The notes under the pieces were generated by a model. That model was given only the letters and a program-made list of their open reading frames with translations. It ran no database searches and was not told the DNA's origin. From the NCBI RefSeq assembly GCF_002043005.1, contig NZ_CP020330.1:3056001-3120000 (forward strand): a stretch of 64,000 nucleotides of DNA. Direction: 5' to 3'. Source of the DNA: Martelella mediterranea DSM 17316. Its GTDB lineage: Bacteria; Pseudomonadota; Alphaproteobacteria; Rhizobiales; Rhizobiaceae. The position numbers were made by a program, and so were the translations under genes. This document shows, piece by piece, positions 43,160 to 51,953 of this stretch (its first letter is position 1; the number at the start of each line of letters is the position of its first letter).

Positions 43160-44815
43160 ATGCTGATGACGAATGAGGAACTGAGCGATCCGTGGAAGCG
43201 CGAGGGACAGACATTCCCGGAACTTTCCGAAGACATGATGAACCGTCTGTCGGGATATGGACGCGAGGAACAGTTCGACAGCGAGACGCAGCTTTTCAAA
43301 CGCGGCGACCGCTCGATCGATTTCTTCGTGGTTCTCGCCGGTGAGATCAGGATCACGTATACACATGCCGGTGCGGGGCAGGGACTGCTCTACACATACC
43401 GCCGCGGGCAGTTCACAGGCGAGCAAAACCTTTTCAACACGCGCAAAATCCTTCTGACCGCCACCGCAGTCCCGGGCACCGTCGTTCTGCGGGTCAGAAA
43501 CGAGAACTTTCGTTCATTGCTGATTGGCGAGCCGGAGATCGGCGAGATCATAATACGCGCCTTCATCCTGCGACGCATGGGCTTTATTCGTCACCAGCGT
43601 GGCGGCGTCGTCCTTCTCGGACATCCGAATAATGGACAACTGCTCGAGTTGCAGCGCTTCCTCACGCGCAACACCTATCCGGTCGAGGTAATCGACAGCG
43701 TCTCCAGCCCTGAAGCAGAAGCGCTGATGACATCATTTGGGCTGACGGAAGCGTCGCTTCCTGCTGTCATAGAACCAGACAGGAGTGTTCTGATCCGCCC
43801 GAACACGATGGCACTTGCCGACCGGCTTGGTATCGCAGAAGCACCCGACACCGGCGCGATTTATGATGTTGCCGTTGTTGGCGCCGGACCATCGGGTTTG
43901 GCGGCGGCGGTCTATGCTGCGTCCGAAGGTCTGAATACGATCGTGCTGGAAAAGCTCGCGCCGGGCGGGCAGGCGGGAACGTCATCGAAGATCGAAAATT
44001 ATCTCGGGTTCCCGACCGGTATTTCGGGTATGGCGCTTGCTGGCCGTGCCCATATCCAGGCGCAGAAATTCGGTGCGCTTTTGTCCGTGTCGCGCAATGT
44101 TGTGAGCGTCGACTGCAGTGACTTTCCGCTTCGACTGACGCTGGAAGATGGTCGGGTGGTTAGCGCGCGTTCAATCGTTGTTGCATCCGGCGCCCGCTAC
44201 CGGCGTCTCGACGTTCCGGACTATGACCGGTTCGAAGGGCAGGGCATTCACTATGCGGCAACCGCCATGGAGGCGCAAATCTGCCGGGAGCAGGATGTGG
44301 TCGTTGTCGGCGGCGGCAATTCAGCCGGCCAGGCGGCGATATTTCTCGCCGGAACAGCACGCCATGTTCACATGCTCCTGCGCAGCGGTATTTCGCGCAA
44401 CATGTCCGACTATCTGGTCCAGCGGATCTTGAGCGCGCCGAAAATCTCGGTCTACGAAAACTGCCAGGTCGAAGCGCTGCATGGGCTAGATGCTCTGCAA
44501 GAGGTGATCTGGCGCGACGCGGCCAGCCATAGGCCCATCCATCTTTCGACGGGGAACATGTTCGTGATGATCGGAGCTGCTCCGAATACGGATTGGCTGC
44601 AAGGATGTATAGACCTTGATCAGCGCGGCTTTGTGACGACGGGGATGACTTCGGAGCCTCAGGGGCCACTCTCGCCGTTTGCAACATCGCATCCCGGTAT
44701 TTTCGCAGTTGGTGACGTCAGGAGCGGATCAGTAAAGCGTGTCGCATCGGCCGTTGGCGAAGGGTCGGTCGTTGTCAGCGCCATCCACCAGTTCCTGGCC
44801 TCGCAACACCACTGA
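43160..44815 (+). CDS. Cyclic-nucleotide-binding domain / thioredoxin-reductase-like fusion oxidoreductase
   Basis: This 551-residue protein joins an N-terminal cNMP-binding-like domain (about 20-140, QLFKRGDRSIDFFVVLAGEI), a middle linker (about 148-220) and a C-terminal FAD/NAD(P)H reductase (about 235-550: AVVGAGPSGLAAAVYAASEG, GGQAGTSSKIENYLGFP, VVVGGGNSAGQAA, GIFAVGDVR). The CxxC of thioredoxin reductases is absent: the corresponding region reads HYAATAMEAQIC. It may use another electron acceptor. It stands alone between a terminator and a hairpin, within oxidative-stress genes. Confidence 0.87.
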   Translation: MLMTNEELSDPWKREGQTFPELSEDMMNRLSGYGREEQFDSETQLFKRGDRSIDFFVVLAGEIRITYTHAGAGQGLLYTYRRGQFTGEQNLFNTRKILLTATAVPGTVVLRVRNENFRSLLIGEPEIGEIIIRAFILRRMGFIRHQRGGVVLLGHPNNGQLLELQRFLTRNTYPVEVIDSVSSPEAEALMTSFGLTEASLPAVIEPDRSVLIRPNTMALADRLGIAEAPDTGAIYDVAVVGAGPSGLAAAVYAASEGLNTIVLEKLAPGGQAGTSSKIENYLGFPTGISGMALAGRAHIQAQKFGALLSVSRNVVSVDCSDFPLRLTLEDGRVVSARSIVVASGARYRRLDVPDYDRFEGQGIHYAATAMEAQICREQDVVVVGGGNSAGQAAIFLAGTARHVHMLLRSGISRNMSDYLVQRILSAPKISVYENCQVEALHGLDALQEVIWRDAASHRPIHLSTGNMFVMIGAAPNTDWLQGCIDLDQRGFVTTGMTSEPQGPLSPFATSHPGIFAVGDVRSGSVKRVASAVGEGSVVVSAIHQFLASQHH

Positions 44816-44842
44816 CGCAATAGCAAGCATTGCTCACCTTTA

Positions 44843-44874
44843 AAGGCTGGTCGTTCGAGAGAGCGACCAGCCTT
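44843..44874 (+). terminator. Hairpin downstream of the oxidoreductase gene
   Basis: AAGGCTGGTCG at 44843-44853 pairs perfectly with CGACCAGCCTT at 44864-44874 around a 10-base loop, 28 bases after the stop. Only two T residues end the stem. Confidence 0.6.
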
Positions 44875-45080
44875 GATGCGTGCGTAACGCAGTGCTTTTC
44901 CGCGTTGCCTCTTTCCGCTGCCGCCTGCTCCGCCTTCAACGGCATAAACCTATACAAGGGTATAGCCGTCTCAGACTGAGGTCTTGCATTTCCAGATGTG
45001 AGTTCAGTTCATTCCGGCTCCGTCGTCGGTCAACATCCCTGCATCACTTAATCCGATCCTACTCTTCTCAGGAGATGACG

Positions 45081-45659
45081 ATGCCCGATGCAACCGCTTC
45101 GTTGAAAATGCCGAACCGATCCGCGCAGACCGGTGCCGAGGGGTCTTCTTCAGACGTTTCGAATATTGTGATGCATGCTTTGCTGCTGATAGGGCATGAC
45201 CGCTCAAAGGCGCTCGACTGCTTGGACCGCGCCCGAGAAATGATGGCCACCAGCGAGGAACAGACGGCATCGGCTCCACCGGCTGCATTGCCGCCAGTCG
45301 CCAAAGGCGGCCTCGCTCCGTGGCAAATCTCGAAGATCAAACGCTACATCAATGAGAATATCGATGAGTCTATCACGCTGCTTGTCCTTGCCGGTCAATT
45401 ACGGCTAAGCGTCAGCTACTTCTCCGCGGCCTTCAAGGTCAGCTTTGGCGTCTCGCCACATGCCTATATCGTCGCTCAGCGCGTGGAGCGCGCGAAGCAA
45501 AGGATCGCGCTTACAGATGCATCTCTTTCGGAAATCGCGCTGGATTGCGGTTTGGCGGATCAGGCGCATTTGTCCCGCATCTTTCGCCGCCACACGGGCT
45601 ACACGCCTTCAGGCTGGCGGCGTGCGTGTGCCAGCGGCATGGAGGGCCGGCTGTCCTGA
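45081..45659 (+). CDS. AraC-family transcriptional regulator
   Basis: This protein of about 192 residues has a C-terminal AraC DNA-binding domain with two helix-turn-helix motifs (LLVLAGQLRLSVSYFSAAFK and LSEIALDCGLADQAHLSRIFRRHTGYTP, about 90-185). The N-terminal about 80 residues show no recognised sensor domain. ATG at 45081 sits 6 bases after AGGAG; ATG at 45075 overlaps that site. It precedes an MFS exporter in the same direction and may regulate it. Confidence 0.85.
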   Translation: MPDATASLKMPNRSAQTGAEGSSSDVSNIVMHALLLIGHDRSKALDCLDRAREMMATSEEQTASAPPAALPPVAKGGLAPWQISKIKRYINENIDESITLLVLAGQLRLSVSYFSAAFKVSFGVSPHAYIVAQRVERAKQRIALTDASLSEIALDCGLADQAHLSRIFRRHTGYTPSGWRRACASGMEGRLS

Positions 45660-45786
45660 CCTGGCCGGGTAGCGATGATCGGTTCCGCCGGTAGGGTCTC
45701 GGTCCCCAATCATCCCGAATCAAGGCATTTTCGAAGCAGTATCAGCCACTTTGGTGGATTCCAGTTTTAACATAAGGACGACAATC

Positions 45787-47010
45787 ATGGCTTCCCCAGA
45801 GGGTACAGCGGCGAGCGAACAGGCCGTACTGACGCGCCCGGTTTTATATGCAATGGCGGTGGCAAGTGGCATAGCCGTCGCCAACATCTACTATAACCAG
45901 CCGATGCTGGGGCTGATCGATCAGGATTTTCCCGGCGGTCATACAAGCGCGCTGATCCCCACAGCAACCCAGATCGGCTATGCCCTGGGTCTGTTCTTTC
46001 TGCTTCCGCTTGGTGATATATTGCGCAGGCGCAAGCTGATCATCGTGCAGTTTATCATATTGGCGGCAGCGCTCGTGGTGACGGCCATCGCGCCTTCGCC
46101 GCTTCTGCTGGTCGTTGCCTCGCTCTTGCTGGGTGCGAGTGCGACCGTTGCCCAGCAGATCGTACCTTTTGCAGCGTCCCTTGCGCCTGAAAACAAGCGA
46201 GGGGCGACGATCGGTACCGTGATGGCCGGCGTATTGACTGGCATTCTCTTCAGCCGGACGCTCTCCGGTTTCGTTGGTGATTTTGCCGGTTGGCGTGAGA
46301 TGTTCTGGCTGGGGGCGCCGCTGGCCCTTCTGGGAGCAATTCTGATGGTTGCCGTCCTGCCATCACATGCCCCGGTATCCGATGTGAAGTATGGCGCGGC
46401 GATCCGCTCGTTTGTGGGGTATTGGCGAAGCCATCCGCGTCTGCGCACGGCCGCCATTGTTCAGGCGCTGCTGTTTGCTTCGTTTTCAGCGTTCTGGACG
46501 ATCCTTGCGCTTTATCTCGCCTCTCCGCGCTTCGACCTCGGGTCCGATATCGCAGGTCTTTTTGGTGTTGTCGGCGCCGTCGGAATATTCGCCGCGCCGC
46601 TTGCAGGAAAGATAGCCGACCGGCAGGGGCCGGATCGCCCGATTATCCTAGGCGCCATTCTGACGGTTTTCGCGTGGTTGCTTTTCGGGGTCTGGGGTTC
46701 TCTTGCCGCCCTGATCACCGGCGTCATTCTTCTGGATTTTGGGGTCCAGGCCGCGCTGATCTCGAACCAGCACGTCATTTACGCTCTCGATCCCGCAGCC
46801 CGCAGCCGTCTCAACACGCTGTTCATGACCGCGATGTTTACCGGCGGCGCTGCGGGTTCCGCGCTGGCTGCCTGGGCATGGCGGACCGGAGGTTGGCAGT
46901 TCGTCAGCCTGCTGGGCGCCATGCTGTCGATCATCGCCGTTGGAATGAAGCTTCTCGGCCACTATCAACAACGGCGCCGGCAGGAAACTGTCTGCTCTGA
47001 AGTGCAATAA
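45787..47010 (+). CDS. MFS transporter (DHA1-type efflux)
   Basis: This 407-residue protein has about 12 membrane segments. Features include IAVANIYYNQPMLGLI at the first segment, the loop 2-3 motif LPLGDILRRRKLI, and the antiporter-like motif near 'GVLTGILFSRTLSGFVGD'. The beginning 'YYNQP' is typical of the YybF/YdhP-like DHA1 group. It probably exports a small toxic compound. It follows the AraC regulator by 127 bases. Confidence 0.87.
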   Translation: MASPEGTAASEQAVLTRPVLYAMAVASGIAVANIYYNQPMLGLIDQDFPGGHTSALIPTATQIGYALGLFFLLPLGDILRRRKLIIVQFIILAAALVVTAIAPSPLLLVVASLLLGASATVAQQIVPFAASLAPENKRGATIGTVMAGVLTGILFSRTLSGFVGDFAGWREMFWLGAPLALLGAILMVAVLPSHAPVSDVKYGAAIRSFVGYWRSHPRLRTAAIVQALLFASFSAFWTILALYLASPRFDLGSDIAGLFGVVGAVGIFAAPLAGKIADRQGPDRPIILGAILTVFAWLLFGVWGSLAALITGVILLDFGVQAALISNQHVIYALDPAARSRLNTLFMTAMFTGGAAGSALAAWAWRTGGWQFVSLLGAMLSIIAVGMKLLGHYQQRRRQETVCSEVQ

Positions 47011-47023
47011 CAAAGCCTGTTCC

Positions 47024-47055
47024 GACAAGACGTGCCGGGTCCCGGCATGCTTGTC
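47024..47055 (+). terminator. GC-rich hairpin after the MFS gene
   Basis: GACAAG with GTGCCGGG (47024-47039) pairs with CCCGGCATG and CTTGTC (47041-47055), with a small internal mismatch. It lies 13 bases after the MFS stop and probably ends that transcript. Confidence 0.55.
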
Positions 47056-47092
47056 TTGGTCAGCACCAAAAGCAAACAGAGGATATTTGCCG

Positions 47093-47275
47093 ATGACGAG
47101 CACTGACAAACGGGTTCTGCTACGTGACGGGATTGCAAGCCTGCCGGAGCCAATCGATATTGAACTTATTCTGCCGCAGGATATGCATGGGATAGCAGGG
47201 CGGATCAAACTCAGACTACCTGACATCGTGAGCGAGGCGATACTGGCGCAGACCATCCCGCCACGAGCCAAATAG
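47093..47275 (+). CDS. Small hypothetical protein
   Basis: This 60-residue protein (starts MTSTDKRVLLRDGIASLPEP, ends IPPRAK) has an AGAGGA ribosome site and a clear terminator directly after it, which supports it as a real gene. It has no membrane segment or recognisable domain. A TTG at 47051 could give a longer form. Confidence 0.55.
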   Translation: MTSTDKRVLLRDGIASLPEPIDIELILPQDMHGIAGRIKLRLPDIVSEAILAQTIPPRAK

Positions 47276-47279
47276 AAGA

Positions 47280-47311
47280 AAAGCCACCGGAAAATCTACC
47301 GGTGGCTTTTT
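47280..47311 (+). terminator. Rho-independent terminator
   Basis: AAAGCCACCGG at 47280-47290 pairs with CCGGTGGCTTT at 47299-47309, followed by further T residues, directly after the 60-codon gene. The A-rich left flank means it could also serve the convergent gene. Confidence 0.8.
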
Positions 47312-47347
47312 AGCATGGATCGAACCGTAAACGTTTGACTTGTCCGT

Positions 47348-47593
47348 CTATTTGCTGTCATCGATGACGATGGTTTCGGGACGGTCTCCGCCTTCGGCAT
47401 ATTCGCGATGCCATTCTCCATCTTCCGTTTCGAAGAGAATATGTGCGTTCTTGCCACCTGTTCTCTGTCTGGCGGCTGCACTGCGTGCGGCGGAAAGCGC
47501 GGCGTCATGGGTCGGGAATGTTTCTGACCAGGCGTTTTCCATCCTGTATGCATAGCCGCCATCATGACGTCCAACGTGGTAGATTACTTCCAT
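47348..47593 (-). CDS. DUF2188-like small protein
   Basis: This 81-residue protein reads MEVIYHVGRHDGGYAYRMEN and has 'WSETFPTHDAALSAARSAAARQR', the typical DUF2188 pattern (repeated aromatic strands plus a helix). The function is unknown. Start at 47593 follows AAGGAACGAAGAAG. It converges on the terminator above. Confidence 0.75.
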   Translation of the reverse strand: MEVIYHVGRHDGGYAYRMENAWSETFPTHDAALSAARSAAARQRTGGKNAHILFETEDGEWHREYAEGGDRPETIVIDDSK

Positions 47594-47704
47594 CTTCTTC
47601 GTTCCTTGCTGGTGTGTTTGACAAGTTGGTTTCGCATCAGGATGCGGTTCCTCATTGCACCCGAACCAACTCACGCGGTCTTGTCGAAATCCGCTTTGCT
47701 GGTG

Positions 47705-48415
47705 TCAGGCATCTCGGCGCTTCAGGTCAAACAGCAGCGCCTGGCCCTGCGTGACCCATTCCAGCGGCGGAATCTCTTCGCCGGCGATCTGCAGGCCGGT
47801 TCCGGGGCCGAGCCGCTCGCCGTCGACCATGGCAAGTCCGCTGACGATCTGAACAAAGGTCAGGCGGTCGGGGCGGTGTGGAATGGCGAGCCGGTCGTCT
47901 TCGTTCGGATTGGCGATGTAGATACGGGTATCCGAAATCAGCTTCAGGCCATTCTCACCGGGCTTGTCTGCGGCAATCAGCGTCCAGTCGCGGGCGGTTT
48001 CGGGCGCGGGCAGGGGCTTTTGCTGATAGGTCGGATCGCCGTCGAAACTGTCGGGGATGATCCAGATCTGCAGAAAATGCGCCGTGTCCTCGTCCGAGGC
48101 GTTCATTTCCTCGTGACGAAGACCGCTTCCTGCCGACATCAGTTGAGCTTCGCCCGCGGTTATGATCGACGTGTTGCCGATCGTGTCGCGGTGGCGCAGC
48201 TTGCCGGACAGGACAATGGTCAGGATATCCATGTTGTCATGGGCGTGTTCGGAAAAGCCAGCGCCCGGAATGACCCGGTCTTCATTGATGACGCGCAGGG
48301 CGCCAAAACCCATACGGGTCGGGTCCTGGAAGCCGCCGAAGGAAAAGGTGTGGTGACTGTCGAGCCAGCCTTGCCGCGTGTGGCCGCGATGGGCTGTGTC
48401 ATGGATCATAATCAT
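47705..48415 (-). CDS. Pirin-family protein (YhhW-like quercetinase type)
   Basis: This 236-residue bicupin has the pirin metal motif FGALRVINEDRVIPGAGFSEHAHDNMDI with H57 and H59 and the later H101/E103 region (GSGLRHEEMNAS). Some homologues show quercetin 2,3-dioxygenase activity; others act as regulators. It is the third gene of a reverse set with an alpha/beta hydrolase and a ring-cleavage dioxygenase, a grouping known from quinone and electrophile stress. Confidence 0.88.
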   Translation of the reverse strand: MIMIHDTAHRGHTRQGWLDSHHTFSFGGFQDPTRMGFGALRVINEDRVIPGAGFSEHAHDNMDILTIVLSGKLRHRDTIGNTSIITAGEAQLMSAGSGLRHEEMNASDEDTAHFLQIWIIPDSFDGDPTYQQKPLPAPETARDWTLIAADKPGENGLKLISDTRIYIANPNEDDRLAIPHRPDRLTFVQIVSGLAMVDGERLGPGTGLQIAGEEIPPLEWVTQGQALLFDLKRRDA

Positions 48416-48428
48416 GAGTTCAATCTCC

Positions 48429-48466
48429 GGCCGTCTCCGGCGCTTTCGTGAGGGCGGGAGACGGCC
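48429..48466 (-). promoter_or_regulatory. Intercistronic hairpin between hydrolase and pirin genes
   Basis: GGCCGTCTCC at 48429-48438 pairs perfectly with GGAGACGGCC at 48457-48466. It lies in the 75-base gap between the hydrolase stop and pirin start. No T tract is present, so a processing or partial termination role is possible. Confidence 0.5.
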
Positions 48467-48490
48467 AATTGGAATGGCAGAGATCTGCCG

Positions 48491-49096
48491 TCAGCCATTG
48501 AGAAACCGGGTGATGGCAGAAATTTCATCGGGGCGGATTTCATGGCCGCCGCTGTGCATTACGGATTGGAGCTCAGCGTCTTGCGCTTTGAAGTAGTCCA
48601 GGAGCGCGGCCGACAGGGCCGGCGGGCAGATTGGGTCGCGTTCGCCTGCCGTTACCAGTATCTTGCGGCCGGAAAGCCCGGCATTGTCATCCGGTCTCCA
48701 CGGGATCAGCGGGTGCAGCAGGGCGACGCGGTCGAAGAGTTCCGGTTTTCGGAACAGCACCGACGCAAGGATGTTCGCGCCGTTGGAATAGCCGAACGCA
48801 TAGACATCGCGACCCGGATTGGCCGCCTTGTGACCGGCGATGAAGCGCGTCATCTTATCGGTGCGGCGGGCGAGGTCATCCATGTCATAGACGCCTTCGC
48901 CGGTGCGCCGGAAAAAGCGCAGCGCGCCATATTCGGAGACATCGCCGCGCGGCGAGACAATGGCAGCACCGGGGATAAGCTCGTCCACCAGCGGCACGAA
49001 CTGGTTCTCGTTGCCGCCCGTGCCGTGGAAGGTGAAGACGAGTGGCTTTCCGCTTGCGCCTTCCCTTGTATAGGCCTGATAGAGATCTTCGGTCAT
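48491..49096 (-). CDS. Phospholipase/carboxylesterase-like hydrolase (MhqD type)
   Basis: This 201-residue alpha/beta hydrolase has a nucleophile elbow GYSNGAN, an acid in AGERDPICP and a histidine in SGGHEI, and an oxyanion motif FHGTGGNENQF. The size and motifs match MhqD, which in Bacillus is co-induced with the dioxygenase MhqO by hydroquinones. The same pairing occurs here, with the dioxygenase gene immediately upstream. Confidence 0.87.
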   Translation of the reverse strand: MTEDLYQAYTREGASGKPLVFTFHGTGGNENQFVPLVDELIPGAAIVSPRGDVSEYGALRFFRRTGEGVYDMDDLARRTDKMTRFIAGHKAANPGRDVYAFGYSNGANILASVLFRKPELFDRVALLHPLIPWRPDDNAGLSGRKILVTAGERDPICPPALSAALLDYFKAQDAELQSVMHSGGHEIRPDEISAITRFLNG

Positions 49097-49110
49097 GTTT
49101 TCAAACCTCC

Positions 49111-49137
49111 GGCAGGCGGACCGTTCGGTCCGCTGCC
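49111..49137 (-). promoter_or_regulatory. Intercistronic hairpin between dioxygenase and hydrolase genes
   Basis: GGCAG and CGGACCG (49111-49123) pair with CGGTCCG and CTGCC (49126-49137), leaving one bulged G. It sits in the 53-base gap between the two genes. Confidence 0.45.
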
Positions 49138-49149
49138 TTGAATGTGGTG

Positions 49150-50085
49150 TCAGTCTTCGATCGGCGTGAGGATTTCCTCGATTTTGGCGCGGTAGCTCTC
49201 ATACTGCTGAGGCAGCTTGAGCGCTTCGCCGAGATGGGCGGTGTCCTCATCGGCATCGAAGCCGGGCTCATTTGTGGCGACTTCGAACAGCACACCGCCC
49301 GGCGTGCGGAAGTAAATCGCCCAGAAGTAGTTGCGGTCGATGACCGGCGTGACATTGTAGCCGGTATCCATCAGCGCCTTGCGGACTTCGAGCTGTGCGG
49401 CACGGTCTTCAACCGCAAACGCAATGTGATGCACCGAGCCTGCGCCCTGACGGGCCGAATTGGCGGAAGGCAGCGTTTCAATGTCGATGACATCGGCGCC
49501 GTTGCCGTTCGCGATGGCATAGCGGGTCCAGTCATCCTTGCTGTCGACCTTCTCGTAACCCATGAATCCGAGCAGTTCGGATGTCGCGCCGCTGTCCCTG
49601 AGTCGCAGACTTGCGCCATGGAAACCGCGGATCGCTTCGGCTTCGGCGACATCGCCCCTCAGCCAGCCGGCACGGTCATCATTATCGACTTCCACCAGCG
49701 CGAAGGCATCGTGATCGGGACCGACAAAATGAAGCCGTTTTTCACCGAAGACTTCGCTTTCGGAGATTTCTCCGACATTCAGCGCCGAAAGCCGTTCTCT
49801 CCAGAAGGGGAGAGAGCCTTTCGGAACCGCGAAAAGCGTTTCGCCAACTTCGCCCGTGCCGGGCTTGCCCCTGGCAATGTGCGGGAACGGGAAATAGGTC
49901 ATCACCGAGCCGGGAGTGCCGACTTCATCACCGTAATAGAGGTGATAGACATCGGGTGCGTCGAAGTTAACCGTCTTCTTGACCCGGCGAAGGCCGAGCG
50001 TCTTGGTGAAGAAGTCACTGTTCTTCTGGGCGTCGCCCGCCATTGAGGTGATGTGATGCAGGCCCTTGATTTGCTGTAACATCAT
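49150..50085 (-). CDS. Ring-cleaving extradiol dioxygenase (VOC family, MhqO type)
   Basis: This 311-residue protein holds two vicinal-oxygen-chelate modules. Metal ligands are expected at H10 (GLHHITSMAGD), H219-like (GSVHHIAFAV) and the C-terminal glutamate (GGVLFEVAT). MhqO/LinE-type enzymes open hydroquinone rings. It diverges from a LysR gene across a 125-base region with a palindrome, so induction by an aromatic or quinone is likely. Confidence 0.88.
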   Translation of the reverse strand: MMLQQIKGLHHITSMAGDAQKNSDFFTKTLGLRRVKKTVNFDAPDVYHLYYGDEVGTPGSVMTYFPFPHIARGKPGTGEVGETLFAVPKGSLPFWRERLSALNVGEISESEVFGEKRLHFVGPDHDAFALVEVDNDDRAGWLRGDVAEAEAIRGFHGASLRLRDSGATSELLGFMGYEKVDSKDDWTRYAIANGNGADVIDIETLPSANSARQGAGSVHHIAFAVEDRAAQLEVRKALMDTGYNVTPVIDRNYFWAIYFRTPGGVLFEVATNEPGFDADEDTAHLGEALKLPQQYESYRAKIEEILTPIED

Positions 50086-50181
50086 GATGGTCCTTTGTTC
50101 CTGCGAGGCCTACGGACCTCGTTTCTGGTCGTTAAGATGATGGCTGGAGCTAAAAACGTGAATAGGAATAAAATTGACGAT

Positions 50182-50204
50182 ATTATTGCAATAAGTGTAA
50201 TAAT
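50182..50204. promoter_or_regulatory. Imperfect palindrome in the LysR/dioxygenase promoter region
   Basis: ATTATTGCA at 50182-50190 and TGTAATAAT at 50196-50204 form a 9-base inverted repeat with one mismatch. It is only 7 bases before the LysR start and about 97 bases before the divergent dioxygenase gene. The form fits a LysR autoregulatory site. Confidence 0.5.
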
Positions 50205-50210
50205 GATCGA

Positions 50211-51110
50211 ATGAAGGATTTGAACGATATCCGTGTCTTCCTGAACGTAGCGGAGCTGGGCAGCTTTGCCGCCGCAGCTCGTGTTCTGTCGATGACAGCG
50301 CCCAGCGTCACGCGGGCCATCAGCGCGCTGGAAGAACGGCTTGGCGTGCAGCTCTTCGTACGCACCACGCGGCAAGTTTCGTTGACATCGGCAGGCGCTG
50401 TCTATGCCGCCCGGATGCGCCCTTTGCTGCAGGCATTCGACGATGCGGCAGAGGAAGTCCGCGAGCAGGAGGCAGCCGTCAGCGGCCATATACGGCTGAA
50501 CGCACCACTCTCGCTCGGTCAGCAGGTTTTGCCGGATGTCCTTTCGGGTTTCAGGGCGGAAAATCCTGCGGTCAGCCTTTCCATTACTCTGACCGACAGC
50601 TTCGTCGACATCGTCACAGCCCCTTATGATCTTGCAATCCGCATTTCGGGGCCGCCGGACGACAAGTCGACGATCTGGCGCAAGCTCTGTCCGATCCGGC
50701 GGGTGCTGGTTGCCTCTCCCGGTTACCTCGCGGCCAATGGAGCACCACAGAATCCGGATGACCTTCAGTCCGCAAGCTGTCTTGCCTTCGATGCGGAGGC
50801 TGTATCGGAAAACTGGGAGCTCACCAATGCCGGTCGGCGGCGGCGCGTTCGGGCCGGATCCGTGCTTGCCGGAAACAATGGCGAACTCCTGGCGCGGCTC
50901 GCCGAAAACGGGGAAGGGGTGGCGCTTCTGCCCTATTTCATCGTCGAGACCGCACTTGCCGAAGGGCGGCTTGTTCAGGTGCTCGACGACTGGACGCCGA
51001 GCGAGCTCTGGCTGACGCTCTACTATCCGCCCTACGAACGTCTGCCGATGCGCATCGCCCGCTTCTCCGATTTCTTCGAGGCCTATGTGACCCGCGTCAG
51101 GCTGCTCTGA
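50211..51110 (+). CDS. LysR-family transcriptional regulator
   Basis: This 299-residue protein has the LysR DNA-binding domain (MKDLNDIRVFLNVAELGSFA, then MTAPSVTRAISALEERLGVQLF) and an effector domain of the group that often controls quinone or oxidoreductase genes. It is divergent from the dioxygenase operon and faces the FMN reductase gene tail to tail, 12 bases apart. Confidence 0.9.
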   Translation: MKDLNDIRVFLNVAELGSFAAAARVLSMTAPSVTRAISALEERLGVQLFVRTTRQVSLTSAGAVYAARMRPLLQAFDDAAEEVREQEAAVSGHIRLNAPLSLGQQVLPDVLSGFRAENPAVSLSITLTDSFVDIVTAPYDLAIRISGPPDDKSTIWRKLCPIRRVLVASPGYLAANGAPQNPDDLQSASCLAFDAEAVSENWELTNAGRRRRVRAGSVLAGNNGELLARLAENGEGVALLPYFIVETALAEGRLVQVLDDWTPSELWLTLYYPPYERLPMRIARFSDFFEAYVTRVRLL

Positions 51111-51122
51111 TCAGCCAGTCTC

Positions 51123-51668
51123 TCAATCGAGGCTCTTCGAAAATCCTGCAAGCATTTCTGTCAGGCTTTTCGTTGCGCGCTCGTCCATCAGCTTGCCGTT
51201 CTCGTCGAAGGCCTGGTGCGCGCGGGTGAGCAGAACGCGGCCGATCAGGTAAGGCCTGGTCCTGAGCGTGCGAAGAACGCTCAACCACTGATCCTGAGAC
51301 AGCAACGTGCCGAAAGGACCGGGGGAGGCGCCGATAACGGCGACGGGCTTGCCGGCGAAGAGCGACAGTCCGTCGCCACGGGACATCCAGTCGATCGCGT
51401 TCTTGAAAACGCCGGGAATGCCATTGTTGTACTCCGGCGTGACCAGCAGAAGCCCGTCGGCCTTCTCAAGCTGGCGCTGCAGCGTCACCACCTGTTCCGG
51501 CAAGCCTTCGCTGGCCTCAAGGTCGCCGTCATAGAGCGGAACGCCACGGATCGTGCCGATATCGATAGTCATGTCTTCGGGGGCGAGCGTTGTTGCTGCC
51601 CTCAGAAGCGCTGCATTGAGTGACGCGGCGCGAAGGCTGCCAGAGAGGCCGAGGATCGTTTTCGTCAT
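51123..51668 (-). CDS. NADPH-dependent FMN reductase / quinone reductase
   Basis: This 181-residue flavodoxin-like protein has the FMN phosphate-binding GLSGSLRAASLNAAL and the TPEYNNGIPGVFKNAIDW motif of the ChrR/YieF/azoreductase group. Such enzymes reduce quinones by two electrons and avoid radical formation, which suits the adjacent quinone-stress genes. It is transcribed alone in reverse. Confidence 0.9.
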   Translation of the reverse strand: MTKTILGLSGSLRAASLNAALLRAATTLAPEDMTIDIGTIRGVPLYDGDLEASEGLPEQVVTLQRQLEKADGLLLVTPEYNNGIPGVFKNAIDWMSRGDGLSLFAGKPVAVIGASPGPFGTLLSQDQWLSVLRTLRTRPYLIGRVLLTRAHQAFDENGKLMDERATKSLTEMLAGFSKSLD

Positions 51669-51953
51669 AAGATCTCCTGATCTGTCGTGTGCGGGGAAGG
51701 ATGACCGTACTCAAATCATTCGCGCTGGCTTGCCGGTATCCTCCACTAAAAACAGTCCGCGCGCGCAAGAATGGAATCGACCCGGCGATCATACGCAATG
51801 GCGAGGCGACATTCTTGAAGAAACTGACGGTATCCAAACCCTGACGGTCCAAAAAGCGCTGCGCAATTACAGAGTTCTTTTGAACAAGAACGATGCTTGC
51901 ACCCTGCATTAAGTTCGAAACGAGATTTCTGGACCTTTTTGCGGGACATACAT

